From assembly GCF_900199435.1 (NCBI RefSeq), contig NZ_OAML01000003.1:1195166-1259165 (forward strand): a stretch of DNA of 64,000 bases, read 5' to 3'. The notes below the pieces were generated by a model, which worked only from the letters and a program-made list of their open reading frames with translations, was not told the origin of the DNA and did no database searches. Position numbers and translations under genes: made by a program. Source of the DNA: Pygmaiobacter massiliensis. GTDB taxonomy: Bacteria; Bacillota; Clostridia; Oscillospirales; Ruminococcaceae. Shown here piece after piece: positions 1 to 8,540 of the stretch. Position 1 is the stretch's first letter. Every line of letters starts with the position of its first letter.

Positions 1-2
1 TC

Positions 3-512
3 GTACCGGCAAGTGCATCTTTGTTTGATTATTACAAGCTCTTTGGCTACGAAACGATGTTTTATCGGCGCGTGGTGCAGCGCAGCATCCGCGCAAACCT
101 GTGGGCGGTGGCAGATTTTGATACAATCACTGCGCCCCGCCTTGCAACCCTGCGAGAAGAACGAATGGCATGCGATTATATGAGCTTTGGAAAAGAGGCG
201 CATGCTGCTATGGTGCAGGATTTATATACCGGTGGCGCGACCACAATAGAAACAGATAATGGCTATGGCGTTTATTTTGAAACCAGAGATACTTTGGTTT
301 TCAAAGAGCTGCTGGCAGACGGCAGCTCCGCCGCAGCGAAAATTTTAGAAGCGGCACGCCAAAAGACCGGACGGGAGCAGGCGGAGATTTATCTGCCGCA
401 ATACAGCGATGTGTTTTTGGGCGAAGGTGAGCTTTGCCCCTATGGCATGCTCTGCTGGCTGGATGGCCCGCATCAGCTGACCGACCCGTACATGGGGCTG
501 ATGTGTGACTAG
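3..512 (+). CDS. GNAT-type acetyltransferase, C-terminal part (5' end cut by the window)
   Basis: The frame is open from base 3, so the true start lies upstream of the window. The visible part (about 170 residues) begins with PASASLFDYYKLFGYE, which resembles the end of a GNAT fold (acetyl-CoA dependent N-acetyltransferase), where a helix is followed by a 'GF/GYE' strand. It continues into a C-terminal domain that looks like the sterol-carrier-like tail of Eis-type enzymes. Such proteins acetylate amines on small molecules or proteins in the cytoplasm; the substrate cannot be told from this piece. The next gene starts about 110 bases downstream on the same strand. Family assignment rests on pattern memory only. 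Confidence 0.6.
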   Translation, partial: VPASASLFDYYKLFGYETMFYRRVVQRSIRANLWAVADFDTITAPRLATLREERMACDYMSFGKEAHAAMVQDLYTGGATTIETDNGYGVYFETRDTLVFKELLADGSSAAAKILEAARQKTGREQAEIYLPQYSDVFLGEGELCPYGMLCWLDGPHQLTDPYMGLMCD

Positions 513-621
513 CTCGCGCATCTCTGACAAACTTGTTTCCACGAGCCATCTGCCGCAAGTAGCGGTGAAGGCTGCCTGCCCTTGGGCGGGCAAATACGTT
601 TTGCGAAAGGACGAAAGAAAA

Positions 622-1167
622 ATGGTCTACCTATTTTTAGCGGACGGTTTTGAAATCACCGAGGCAATGGCACCGCTGGATATGCTCAAACGTGCCAAGG
701 TAGAGGTGACCACCGTTGGCATCGGCAGCCGCAGCCCCCGCAGCAGCGCAGGAGTGCAAGTGATTGCAGACCGCACTGATGCAGACTTTGTACTGCCCGA
801 AGATGCCGAAATGGTAGTGCTGCCGGGCGGTATGCCGGGTACTACCCACTTAATGGCGTCGCCCGTAGTACGCGAGGTGCTCGCAGAAGCAAAGCGACGC
901 AACCTGTTTGTTGCAGCTATTTGTGCCGCCCCCTGGGTATTGGATGCAAACGGTTTGCTGGATAAACGCCGCGCTACAATGTACCCGACCATGCAAACCG
1001 AGATGGAGCATGGCGTATATACGGAAGAGCCGGTAGTGGTGGACGGCAAAGTGATTACCGGACGTGCTGCCGGGTGCGCGGTACTGTTTGGGCTGACACT
1101 CGTTACAGAGCTCAAAGGCCGTGAAGTTGCGGCAGCGTTGAAGCACTCCATTTATCCCAACTGGTAA
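622..1167 (+). CDS. DJ-1/PfpI family protein
   Basis: This is a 181-residue single-domain protein of the DJ-1/ThiJ/PfpI family (flavodoxin-like fold). It begins MVYLFLADGFEITEA, with the conserved early Glu, and has the nucleophile-elbow Cys in AAICAAPWVL near residue 100. Members act as deglycases, chaperones or small-molecule hydrolases; the exact role here is unknown. The frame is open further upstream to 505, but the ATG at 622 is preferred. It follows AAAGGA at 605-610, and the upstream residues do not resemble the family. It lies just upstream of mltG on the same strand and may share its transcript. Confidence 0.85.
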   Translation: MVYLFLADGFEITEAMAPLDMLKRAKVEVTTVGIGSRSPRSSAGVQVIADRTDADFVLPEDAEMVVLPGGMPGTTHLMASPVVREVLAEAKRRNLFVAAICAAPWVLDANGLLDKRRATMYPTMQTEMEHGVYTEEPVVVDGKVITGRAAGCAVLFGLTLVTELKGREVAAALKHSIYPNW

Positions 1168-1213
1168 AATGCGGTGCGCTGCACCAAAGAACGTGAAAGG
1201 TTTGGTCTTTAAT

Positions 1214-2299
1214 ATGAAAAAGGTACTTATCACACTGGGCATTCTCGTCCTCGTGGGCGTCCTCGTGCTGACAGGCGGCTTCTTTTACTATTCCTCTGAG
1301 GTTGCAGGCAGCGGCGCTGTGGGCGAGTCTCGCGAGTTTGTAGTAGAGCAGGGGACTTCTCCCAATACCATTGCGGCAAAACTCAAAGAAGAGGGCTTTA
1401 TTGGATCTGATCTGTGCTTTAAGATTTACCTTAAGCAGACAGGTGTTGGCCCGAAATTCCAGTATGGCACCTTCTCTTTGCAGGAGGGCATGAGCTATGC
1501 TGCCATTGCAGAGGAACTGCAAAAGGTCAATAAAAACGTAGAAACCGTTCGGGTAACTTTCCCGGAGGGCAGCACTGTGCTGCAATTTGCTGCGATTATG
1601 GAAAAGGCGGGCCTTTGCACCAAAGAAGAATTTTTGCAAGAGGCAAACCACGGCGATTTTTCCAACCTTGCAATCTGGAATGAACTGCAGCCTTCTGAAA
1701 ACTGCTTTATGCGTGCAGAGGGGTATCTCTTCCCGGATACCTACGACTTCTTCCCGGATGACACTGTTCACAACATGGTGGGCAAGCTGTTTGCAGAGTT
1801 TGATAAAAAATGGACGCCGGAGCGCCAGGCGAAAGCCAAAGAGCTGGGCCTTAGCGTGAAAGACGTTGTGAATCTGGCTTCCTTTATTCAGGAAGAAGCC
1901 GGCGACCCAGTGAACATGCCCGGCGTTTCGGGCGTTTTCCACAACCGTTTGGCACAGGGGTCTCCCTATCCCAAACTGGAAAGCGATGTTTCCTGGTACT
2001 ATATCCAGGACTTTATCCGCCCCTACTACGAAAACCTTGGCCAAAAAGTACCGGCGGGGATGGAAGAGGCTTACTATACCTATGATTGTGTAGGCCTGCC
2101 CGCTGGACCTCTTTCGTCCCCGGGTGAAGCGGCCATCGATGCTGCACTGAACCCCGAGAAGAACGATTATTACTTCTTCCTTACCGATTTTAACGGCAAA
2201 TACTATTATGCAAAAACCTTTGAAGAGCACCTTGCCAACGTCGCAACCATGAAGCAGATTAATGGCCAGGTAAAAGCCTCGATTGGTGCAAAAGGTTAA
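1214..2299 (+). CDS. mltG: Endolytic murein transglycosylase MltG (YceG-like)
   Basis: MltG is a membrane-anchored lytic transglycosylase that cuts nascent peptidoglycan strands and so sets glycan chain length. This 361-residue protein has one N-terminal membrane helix (about residues 4-26), then a LysM-like region, the AEGYLFPDTY motif and the terminal GLPAGPLSSPG motif typical of the family. In the catalytic loop (LASFIQEEAGD) the first Glu of the common 'EKE' pattern is Gln, while the second Glu is kept. The ATG at 1214 is chosen over the open frame at 1169 because it gives the membrane anchor at the extreme N-terminus. The following U32 peptidase gene matches the yrrL-yrrO neighbourhood of Firmicutes. 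Confidence 0.93.
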   Translation: MKKVLITLGILVLVGVLVLTGGFFYYSSEVAGSGAVGESREFVVEQGTSPNTIAAKLKEEGFIGSDLCFKIYLKQTGVGPKFQYGTFSLQEGMSYAAIAEELQKVNKNVETVRVTFPEGSTVLQFAAIMEKAGLCTKEEFLQEANHGDFSNLAIWNELQPSENCFMRAEGYLFPDTYDFFPDDTVHNMVGKLFAEFDKKWTPERQAKAKELGLSVKDVVNLASFIQEEAGDPVNMPGVSGVFHNRLAQGSPYPKLESDVSWYYIQDFIRPYYENLGQKVPAGMEEAYYTYDCVGLPAGPLSSPGEAAIDAALNPEKNDYYFFLTDFNGKYYYAKTFEEHLANVATMKQINGQVKASIGAKG

Positions 2300-2337
2300 G
2301 CCTGCGGGCAAACTTCCAGAAAGGAACTTCTAATACG

Positions 2338-3579
2338 ATGATATCCACTTTCCCAGAACTGCTATTGCCGGCAGGAGATATGGAACGGCTGCGCTTTGCC
2401 CTTAGCTATGGCGCGGATGCAGTTTATCTTGGCGCAGACCGTTTCGGTATGCGCTCCTCCCCCAAAAACTTTGACCTTGAACAATTGGCAGAAGCAGTGC
2501 AGTTGACCCACGCAGCTGGTAAAAAGCTGTATTTGACCCTAAACACCGTTCCCACAAACGCAGAAGCTCGAGAATTGCCGCAATTTTTAACTGAAATTCG
2601 CGACCTCGGCATTGACGCGTTTATCGTAGCGGATATTGGCGTAATTTCGATGTGCAAAAAATATGCCCCCGGCATTGAATTGCACCTTTCTACTCAGGTG
2701 GGCATTATGAACTACGCCACCGCAAATGCCGCCTATGAGATGGGCGCAAAACGTGTAGTGCTTGCGCGTGAGCTGACTTTGCAGGAAATTGCAGAGATTC
2801 GCGAAAACACCCCGCCGGAACTTGAGCTGGAAGCATTTGTGCATGGTGCCATGTGCTTAAGCTTTTCCGGCCGCTGCTTGCTTTCGCAGTATATGGCAGG
2901 ACGCGACGGTAACCGTGGCGAATGCGCACAGCCTTGCCGCTGGGAATACTCGCTTGTAGAGAAGAGACGTTCCGGCCATTATTACGATATTGGTGAAAAT
3001 GAGGATGGTGCGTTTATTTTGAATGCAGACGACCTTTGCGCCGCACCGTTTCTCGACCTTATTCTGGCAGCGGGTGTAACGAGTCTTAAAATTGAAGGCC
3101 GGGCAAAAAGCTTTTATTATGTAGCAAGCCTTGCCGCAGCATACCGCCGTGCACTGGATGCCGTACTCGCAGACCCATACCACTATACCTGCCCGGAAGA
3201 AACGCTTGAAGAGCTGGGCAAAACAAGCCATCGCCACTACTCTCCGGGGTTTTATTTTGGCAAAGAGCACGCCACCCAAAACACGGCAACCAGCAGCTAT
3301 GTGCGTGACTGGGAAGTGCTTGCAGTGGTGGACAGCTGTGAAAATGGCATTGCAAGCTGTACTCAGCGCGGACGTTTTTTCCTTGGCAATGAAGTGGAAT
3401 TGTTGCTGCCGAGCGGCGAAACCTGTACTTTTGTACCGGGCTGGCTGAAAAACGAAGCAGGGGAAGAAATTCAGGCGACACCTCATTCGATGATGCATTT
3501 TACGATGCCGGTGCCGCATGACGTACCGCCGCTTTCGATTTTGCGCAAACGTGCAGAAGAGATTCCGGCACAGGCTTAA
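2338..3579 (+). CDS. U32 family peptidase, TrhP-like (tRNA U34 hydroxylation)
   Basis: This 413-residue protein opens with ELLLPAGDMERLRFALSYGADAVY, the hallmark N-terminus of the U32/collagenase-like family. It contains the signature region around residues 165-205 (FVHGAMCLSFSGRC, then RGECAQPCRW) with cysteines that in related proteins hold an iron-sulfur cluster. Several family members (TrhP; YrrN/YrrO in Bacillus) act in prephenate-dependent hydroxylation of uridine 34 in tRNA rather than as peptidases, and that role is the better guess. It is 38 bases downstream of mltG and is closed by a terminator hairpin at 3589-3618. Confidence 0.88.
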   Translation: MISTFPELLLPAGDMERLRFALSYGADAVYLGADRFGMRSSPKNFDLEQLAEAVQLTHAAGKKLYLTLNTVPTNAEARELPQFLTEIRDLGIDAFIVADIGVISMCKKYAPGIELHLSTQVGIMNYATANAAYEMGAKRVVLARELTLQEIAEIRENTPPELELEAFVHGAMCLSFSGRCLLSQYMAGRDGNRGECAQPCRWEYSLVEKRRSGHYYDIGENEDGAFILNADDLCAAPFLDLILAAGVTSLKIEGRAKSFYYVASLAAAYRRALDAVLADPYHYTCPEETLEELGKTSHRHYSPGFYFGKEHATQNTATSSYVRDWEVLAVVDSCENGIASCTQRGRFFLGNEVELLLPSGETCTFVPGWLKNEAGEEIQATPHSMMHFTMPVPHDVPPLSILRKRAEEIPAQA

Positions 3580-3588
3580 AAAATACAA

Positions 3589-3618
3589 AAATGCCCTGTT
3601 TTATGCGACAGGGCATTT
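3589..3618 (+). terminator. Rho-independent terminator after the U32 peptidase gene
   Basis: An 11-bp perfect stem (AAATGCCCTGT / ACAGGGCATTT) with an 8-base loop begins 10 bases after the stop codon. It is followed by a T-rich stretch. Confidence 0.85.
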
Positions 3619-3738
3619 GTTGTTTGAAAATGGAGGGGGAAGCCTGAAAGGATTTTTTCAGGCGATGCAATTGTGCTGAGAACGAAGCAAAAGGCTGTTT
3701 GAACTTAAAGGCACAAGACGCAATCAGAGGAGGAATTT

Positions 3739-4662
3739 ATGGACGCACAAAGCATGTTGAAAATGCAGGCCATTATGTTTTTGTTGATGGCAGCAGGTAT
3801 TTGGGCAAAACGCAAAGGACTTATGACAGACGCGGGCAAAAAGTGTCTGACAGACATGATTTTACATATTATCGTGCCATGCAATATTGTTTACGCATTT
3901 GCTATTATTGATGGCAGTGCCATGCAAACCTTTGGGACGGTGCTGCTGATTGGCATTGTGACTGAAATTGCTTCTATTTTGCTTTCAATGGTGCTCTATC
4001 GGCGGCTCGCCAAAGGGGAGCAGACCATTTTGAAATATGCCACTGTCTGTTCTAATGCGGGCTTTATGGGCAATGCCATCGCGGAAGGCTTGTTTGGTTC
4101 TATCGGCATGGTTTACACCTCGATTTATCTCATTCCGCAGCGCCTCTTTATGTGGTCGGTCGGTGTCTCTTATTTCAGTGGTGGCGGCAAGGATAAAAAA
4201 GCAATTTTCAAAGCACTGACGCACCCTTGCCTTATTGCGGTTTACATTGGCATTGCTATTATGACCTTCCGCATTCCGGTGCCGGAAATTCTGCTGTCCG
4301 CGATTAAAAAATCCAGTGACTGCTGCACGGCGCTCTCAATGTTTGTTATCGGTGCCATTTTGACAGAGGTGGATTTCCGCACAGTGTTCAGCAAAAAGAC
4401 GATACTTTTCTCTGCACTGCGGCTGATCGGTATCCCAGCGCTTACGCTGGGGGTTTGCATGCTTGCCGGGGCAGACCCGCTGGTGACCGGCGTTGCTGTT
4501 ATTCTGGCAGGTATGCCGGCTGGCGCGACAACCTCTATCCTTGCAGCGAACTATAATGTAGAGGAGCGCTTTGCAGCTAAAATCGTTGTCCTAACCACTG
4601 CGCTTTCTATGGCAACTATTCCAATTTGGGGCCTGGTGCTGATTGCAACCGGCATGGCCTAG
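3739..4662 (+). CDS. AEC family transporter (auxin efflux carrier type)
   Basis: A 307-residue integral membrane protein with about ten predicted membrane helices in two halves, as in the AEC/bile-acid-transporter-like fold. Visible features are the N-terminal helix MLKMQAIMFLLMAAGIWAKRKGLM, the polar break LHIIVPCNIVYAF, and the second-half repeat around AGMPAGATTSILAANYN. Bacterial members export or import organic acids such as malate, or amino-acid-like substrates; the substrate here is not evident. GAGGAGG at 3726-3732 precedes the ATG. The upstream gap holds a small hairpin (GCCTGAAA/TTTCAGGC, 3642-3663) of unknown role. Confidence 0.85.
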   Translation: MDAQSMLKMQAIMFLLMAAGIWAKRKGLMTDAGKKCLTDMILHIIVPCNIVYAFAIIDGSAMQTFGTVLLIGIVTEIASILLSMVLYRRLAKGEQTILKYATVCSNAGFMGNAIAEGLFGSIGMVYTSIYLIPQRLFMWSVGVSYFSGGGKDKKAIFKALTHPCLIAVYIGIAIMTFRIPVPEILLSAIKKSSDCCTALSMFVIGAILTEVDFRTVFSKKTILFSALRLIGIPALTLGVCMLAGADPLVTGVAVILAGMPAGATTSILAANYNVEERFAAKIVVLTTALSMATIPIWGLVLIATGMA

Positions 4663-4835
4663 TTTGGGGACCTAAATTTCGTTGTTCTTCCATATATATA
4701 AATGAATCCACTATGGCTCATAAGGAGATAAGCTTGCGTCTGTGGCAGCAGATGTAAAGAGCTCAGCGGGCTGTGGTGAAGGCAAACGCTTTTCTGCTTT
4801 GGCAGAAACAGATTGCGTAAAATGGGGGAACAGCA

Positions 4836-6368
4836 TTGAAAAAACGGTTGTTTGTAGAAAATGCAATGTTGCTGACGGTGACCTCTCTGCTACTGCGGGT
4901 GGCGGGAATGTTTTTCCGCATTTACATTGCAAATAAGGTTGGCGACGAAGGCATGGGCCTTTATCAGCTGATCTTTAGCTTGTACAATTTCGGCATTACT
5001 CTGGCAACCACCGGCGTTTCGGTAGCGTCTACCCGTATGGTGGCAGAATGGCTCGCCCGTGACGGGGGAAACCCGCGCCAGTTGGCAGGCCGGGTGGTGC
5101 GGTACAGTTTACTCGTAGGCGGCGCAGCGGGCGTGCTGCTTTATGTAAGCGCAGAGCCTGCTTGCACGATGCTTTTGCAGGATGAGCGCGCCATTCTGGC
5201 CGTGCGCATTTTGGCCCCGAGCCTGCCGTGCATGGCGGTAGGTGCAGCACTGCGCGGGTGTTTTTCGGCTTGCCGCAATGTGCGCAGTTCTTCTGGCAGC
5301 CAGATTTTTGAACAGATTGTCCGCATTGCGCTTGTGGCGTACTTGTTGCCGCGTTTTCTGCCGTACGGCGTATCGATCGCCTGTGCAGTTATCGTGGTGG
5401 GCAATACCGTGTCGGAGTTCTTGTCCGCGCTTTACATGGCGATTAGCTGGAAGCGGTATGTTGCCAAAATGGGCAGCAAACCCGCGAAAGCGCTGGAGCA
5501 TCCGCTGCGCGATTACGCTGCAATGAGTGCGCCGGTTACCGCAACACGCGGTATCGGCAGCCTACTGGTGACCGCGGAAAACATGATTGTTCCCGCTTGT
5601 CTTGCTTCTTGGTTTGGTGAGAGAGCGGCGGCACTTTCTGCATTTGGCCAGTTAAAAGGTATGGCCATGCCGGTTCTCTTTTTCCCATTTTCGTTTTTGG
5701 CAACCATCTCCACTTTGCTTTTGCCCGAGATAACCGAGGCCCACGCAAAAAACGATACCAAAGGACTCGAGCGGCTGGTACGTTCCACCATGCTGGTCAC
5801 CTCGCTGGTATCGGTGCTGATGGGCGGACTTTTTACTATTTTTTCTGCCGAACTGGGGCAGGCGCTCTACCATTCGGAGGAGATTGGCTTTTACCTGCGG
5901 GTGATAGGTCCATTGGCACCGCTGATGTACTTAGAAAGTATGGTCGACGGCATCTTGCGCGGCCTTGGCGAACAGATTGCGACTTTCCGGTACAGCGTTT
6001 GCGATTCTTGTCTGCGCATTGCGGGTACGTTGCTGCTGGTGCCGCGTTTTGGCATGGCTGGTTTCTTGTTTGTAATGCTCTACTCTAACCTGTTTACCAG
6101 CGTTCTGAATTTGCTGCGCATGCTGCGGGTGACCGGAATGCGCTATGACTGGTCGCTTTGGGCAATTAAGCCCTGCATTTCGCTTGCGGCAGGATTTATC
6201 GCTTACCGGTTTGTGCTGCTGCCGCTCGTCGGCGCGGCGATGGGCCTTGTCGTACGGCTCATCGCCGGCATGCTGACGGTCGGTATCTGCTATCTGCTGT
6301 TCTTGTGGCTGACGGGTTGCATCTCGAAAGAAAAGCTGGAAGCCTTTCGTCCTAAAGCGAAGCGATAA
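4836..6368 (+). CDS. SpoVB/MurJ-like polysaccharide flippase (MOP superfamily)
   Basis: A 510-residue multi-spanning protein (about 14 helices) of the MATE/MOP flippase superfamily. It is closest in pattern to SpoVB and Wzx-like lipid-linked oligosaccharide flippases: N-terminal LTVTSLLLRVAGMFFRIYIANKVGDEGMGLYQL and the middle GMAMPVLFFPFSFLATISTLLLPEI. Such proteins move lipid-linked cell-wall precursors across the membrane. The start is TTG at 4836, supported by GGGGGAA a few bases upstream. A short inverted repeat (TTTCTGC/GCAGAAA, about 4791-4808) lies just before the start. The 3' end overlaps the convergent ATPase gene by 17 bases. Confidence 0.85.
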   Translation: MKKRLFVENAMLLTVTSLLLRVAGMFFRIYIANKVGDEGMGLYQLIFSLYNFGITLATTGVSVASTRMVAEWLARDGGNPRQLAGRVVRYSLLVGGAAGVLLYVSAEPACTMLLQDERAILAVRILAPSLPCMAVGAALRGCFSACRNVRSSSGSQIFEQIVRIALVAYLLPRFLPYGVSIACAVIVVGNTVSEFLSALYMAISWKRYVAKMGSKPAKALEHPLRDYAAMSAPVTATRGIGSLLVTAENMIVPACLASWFGERAAALSAFGQLKGMAMPVLFFPFSFLATISTLLLPEITEAHAKNDTKGLERLVRSTMLVTSLVSVLMGGLFTIFSAELGQALYHSEEIGFYLRVIGPLAPLMYLESMVDGILRGLGEQIATFRYSVCDSCLRIAGTLLLVPRFGMAGFLFVMLYSNLFTSVLNLLRMLRVTGMRYDWSLWAIKPCISLAAGFIAYRFVLLPLVGAAMGLVVRLIAGMLTVGICYLLFLWLTGCISKEKLEAFRPKAKR

Positions 6369-7425
6369 TTCGCTCGGTAATGCGGTCAATCTCAGCAAAA
6401 TCAGCGGCAGAGGTATAATGCTTTTCAAGCAGGTCGTGGCTTGCTTTCGCTTCTTTTTGCAGTGCACTGGCCTGCTCAAGCAGTTCTTCGGCAGCGCGGC
6501 GGTTCCAGCGCAGACGGCTGCGGTAGCCGGCGAGCGTTTCTTTGTTGCAGAAGCGGCGGCAATGAATGGTGCGGGCGCCCTCAAACGGCTGCGATAAGAA
6601 ATAGTTGCCGGTGACAAAAGCAAGCGACAAATCGGGCAAAATCAAGTGCTCGATTTTATCCCACGGTGCAAACGGGCAGTAGCAGGTAATCACGTTGTGA
6701 CCACGTGCTAATGCTGCATCATGCAGGGTGCGCAGAATGGTTTTGCTAACAGCGCCAAATTCGTCTTGCAACACGATGATGTTGTCAGCCAGCTTTTTGA
6801 CTGTGTCGGCATAGAAGAGAACGCCATCTGCCATATTGGCAGAAAGCAGACGCAGCTGTTCGTCGCCGCCGTTGCCGTTTTTGGGGAAATACTTCAGTGC
6901 AAGGTGACCCGCAAAAGCTTTAGCTGCGGGAAGGTTTGCCGTAGAACCGGCGATGCGCATGCTGTCGGTTAGCAGACTGCCAGCAGCGGTGATGTAACGC
7001 CCGGCCCGCTCTTGCAGTGTGCTGCATTTGGTGAAAAGATCCACCACATCGCTTTGTGCGTCGTGTAGCTTGCCGCGGTCCAAACAGTCATACAGGCTGA
7101 TGATTTCTTCTGATGCCCCGGGATAACGCGGCTCAAGGGTGTGGGGCGCGGTAGCGTCCACAATGCAGAACTTGCGATTCATGCAGATGACGCCATCCAG
7201 CGAGTCGGGGTCAGAAGAGCAGTGGATGAACTCCACCGTTTCGCCCGCGGCGACCAGTGCGTCGCTGATGCGATGCATCATTGTGGATTTGCCGCAACCG
7301 GGGCCTGCTTTAATCAGCAGCGTACGCCACCCAGATTTAACCGCCAATACCTGGTCGAAATATCCGGTGAAGCCACCCGGGGAGACTGCACCCAGAAGAA
7401 AATCCAGCTTTTGCTTTTCGTCCAA
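6352..7425 (-). CDS. P-loop ATPase of the PRK06851 type, function unknown
   Basis: This 357-residue protein opens GAVSPGGFTGYFDQVL and has a Walker A motif GPGCGKST (about residues 41-48), followed by EFIHCSSDPDSLDGVI and VDATAPHTLEPRYPGASEEIISLYD. These motifs recur in an uncharacterised Firmicute ATPase family (remembered as PRK06851). I see no helicase, transporter or AAA signature that fixes a function. The start is TTG at 7425, with AAGGAG nine bases upstream on the minus strand. The gene is convergent with the flippase and overlaps its end by 17 bases. It appears monocistronic. Confidence 0.75.
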   Translation of the reverse strand: MDEKQKLDFLLGAVSPGGFTGYFDQVLAVKSGWRTLLIKAGPGCGKSTMMHRISDALVAAGETVEFIHCSSDPDSLDGVICMNRKFCIVDATAPHTLEPRYPGASEEIISLYDCLDRGKLHDAQSDVVDLFTKCSTLQERAGRYITAAGSLLTDSMRIAGSTANLPAAKAFAGHLALKYFPKNGNGGDEQLRLLSANMADGVLFYADTVKKLADNIIVLQDEFGAVSKTILRTLHDAALARGHNVITCYCPFAPWDKIEHLILPDLSLAFVTGNYFLSQPFEGARTIHCRRFCNKETLAGYRSRLRWNRRAAEELLEQASALQKEAKASHDLLEKHYTSAADFAEIDRITERIIASL

Positions 7426-7642
7426 AACAAATCACTCCTTTTTGGACGCAAAAGCCAGTTGTTTTATTGGTTTCCGACTTTTGCGTTTTGTGTCCCATCG
7501 TATTCCGAAAAAGCAAAATGTGTTACAAGGAATGCTTTCAAAAAAGCAGAAAACAGGTGGGAAAAGCCTCTGAAACCCAAAGAAACGTAAAAGAGGAACA
7601 ATATTTTAAACCATAGGGCCTCGACAATCTTTGATAAAAACA

Positions 7643-7680
7643 AAATATCCGTGCAAGAAAACTCTCTTGCACGGATATTT
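7643..7680 (-). terminator. Terminator of the uracil-DNA glycosylase gene
   Basis: A perfect 16-bp stem (AAATATCCGTGCAAGA with its complement at 7665-7680) and a 6-base loop lie 20 bases beyond the stop of the minus-strand glycosylase gene. On the minus strand the stem is followed by TTTTGTTTTT. The long stem and bordering A/T tracts could stop transcription from either side. Confidence 0.85.
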
Positions 7681-7700
7681 GTTTGAGTCAGAATCAATGG

Positions 7701-8267
7701 TTAGTAAGTGTGGTCACACACTTCTTTGATTTTTTCACGCAGGGCGGCAAAATCTTCAAAAGCAATCGGTTTATTATTGGGGTTGCGCAAAAGCGCGGCC
7801 GGGTGAAATGTGCCCATGAACAGTACGCCGTCTTTTTCAATAAACTGCCCGTGTTCTTTGGTTACCTGAAAGTCGGGGCGAATAATCTGCTGTGCGGCAA
7901 TGCGGCCCAAGCAAACGATAATCTTCGGGCGAATCAGGCGAAACTGCTCTCTCAGCCAGGGCAGGCAGGCTTCACGTTCTGCCGGCTGCGGGTCGCGGTT
8001 TTGCGGAGGACGGCATTTGATGGTGTTTGCAATATAGATGTTCTTTTCGCGGTCAAGGTCGATTGTGTGTAGGTAAGAATCCAGCAGCGCACCGCTGCGA
8101 CCCACAAACGGCAGACCCTGCTCGTCCTCGTTTTGGCCAGGGGCTTCTCCGATAAAAAGCACTTCAGCGTCCTCTGCGCCGGTGCCGAATACCACATTTT
8201 TGCGGGTTTCGCACAGAGCGCAGCGAGTGCAGGTAAGACATTCCTGTTTGAGTGTTTTGAAATCCAT
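7701..8267 (-). CDS. Uracil-DNA glycosylase, family 4 ([4Fe-4S] type)
   Basis: This enzyme removes uracil from DNA as the first step of base-excision repair. The 188-residue protein has the family 4 layout: an N-terminal cysteine pair (LTCTRCALC) for the [4Fe-4S] cluster, active-site motif A GEAPGQNEDEQGLPFVGRSG, two later cluster cysteines (IKCRPPQNR and REACLPWL), and the C-terminal HPAALLRNP motif that intercalates into DNA. The length matches bacterial UdgA proteins. The ATG at 8267 follows GAAAGGA. It stands alone on the minus strand between two terminators. Confidence 0.93.
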   Translation of the reverse strand: MDFKTLKQECLTCTRCALCETRKNVVFGTGAEDAEVLFIGEAPGQNEDEQGLPFVGRSGALLDSYLHTIDLDREKNIYIANTIKCRPPQNRDPQPAEREACLPWLREQFRLIRPKIIVCLGRIAAQQIIRPDFQVTKEHGQFIEKDGVLFMGTFHPAALLRNPNNKPIAFEDFAALREKIKEVCDHTY

Positions 8268-8479
8268 GATATTGATCCTTTCTATTGCAACATGCAGGTA
8301 GTTGGTAAGTAGAAATGCCGCACCTGCAAGAAGTGAAGATAAAAGAGTGAGATTGCATTTTTAGGGAATTCTAATAGGGGAATATGCAAAGATGCAAGGG
8401 CAATCTGTGCAAAAAAATCCTTTAATTGTCATTGTTTTCCGGCTCATTCCCTTATTTTGTTTATTGTAACATATTTCCC

Positions 8480-8508
8480 TTGAATTTTTAAGAAGGAAAG
8501 TTTACAAT
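8480..8508 (+). promoter_or_regulatory. Sigma-A-type promoter for pduL
   Basis: TTGAAT, a 17-base spacer and TACAAT are placed about 30 bases before the GAAGGAGG ribosome site of pduL. Predicted transcription start is near 8515. Confidence 0.7.
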
Positions 8509-8540
8509 TAAGGTGTAAATTAGAGAAGGAGGTTTTTCTT

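Noticed and set aside
1112-2311. A 399-residue minus-strand frame opposite mltG
   Set aside because: mltG motifs and membrane anchor are clear on the plus strand; the opposite frame lacks signals.
3642-3663. Hairpin GCCTGAAA/TTTCAGGC as a riboswitch or terminator before the AEC transporter
   Set aside because: It has no T-tract after it and matches no riboswitch consensus that I know.
4742-4835. A short reading frame and a possible tiny leader (TTG CGT CTG TGG CAG CAG ATG TAA) before the flippase gene
   Set aside because: AAGGAGAT precedes the TTG, but the frame is seven codons long and there is no sign of conservation; it may be chance. The longer frame just overlaps the real gene.
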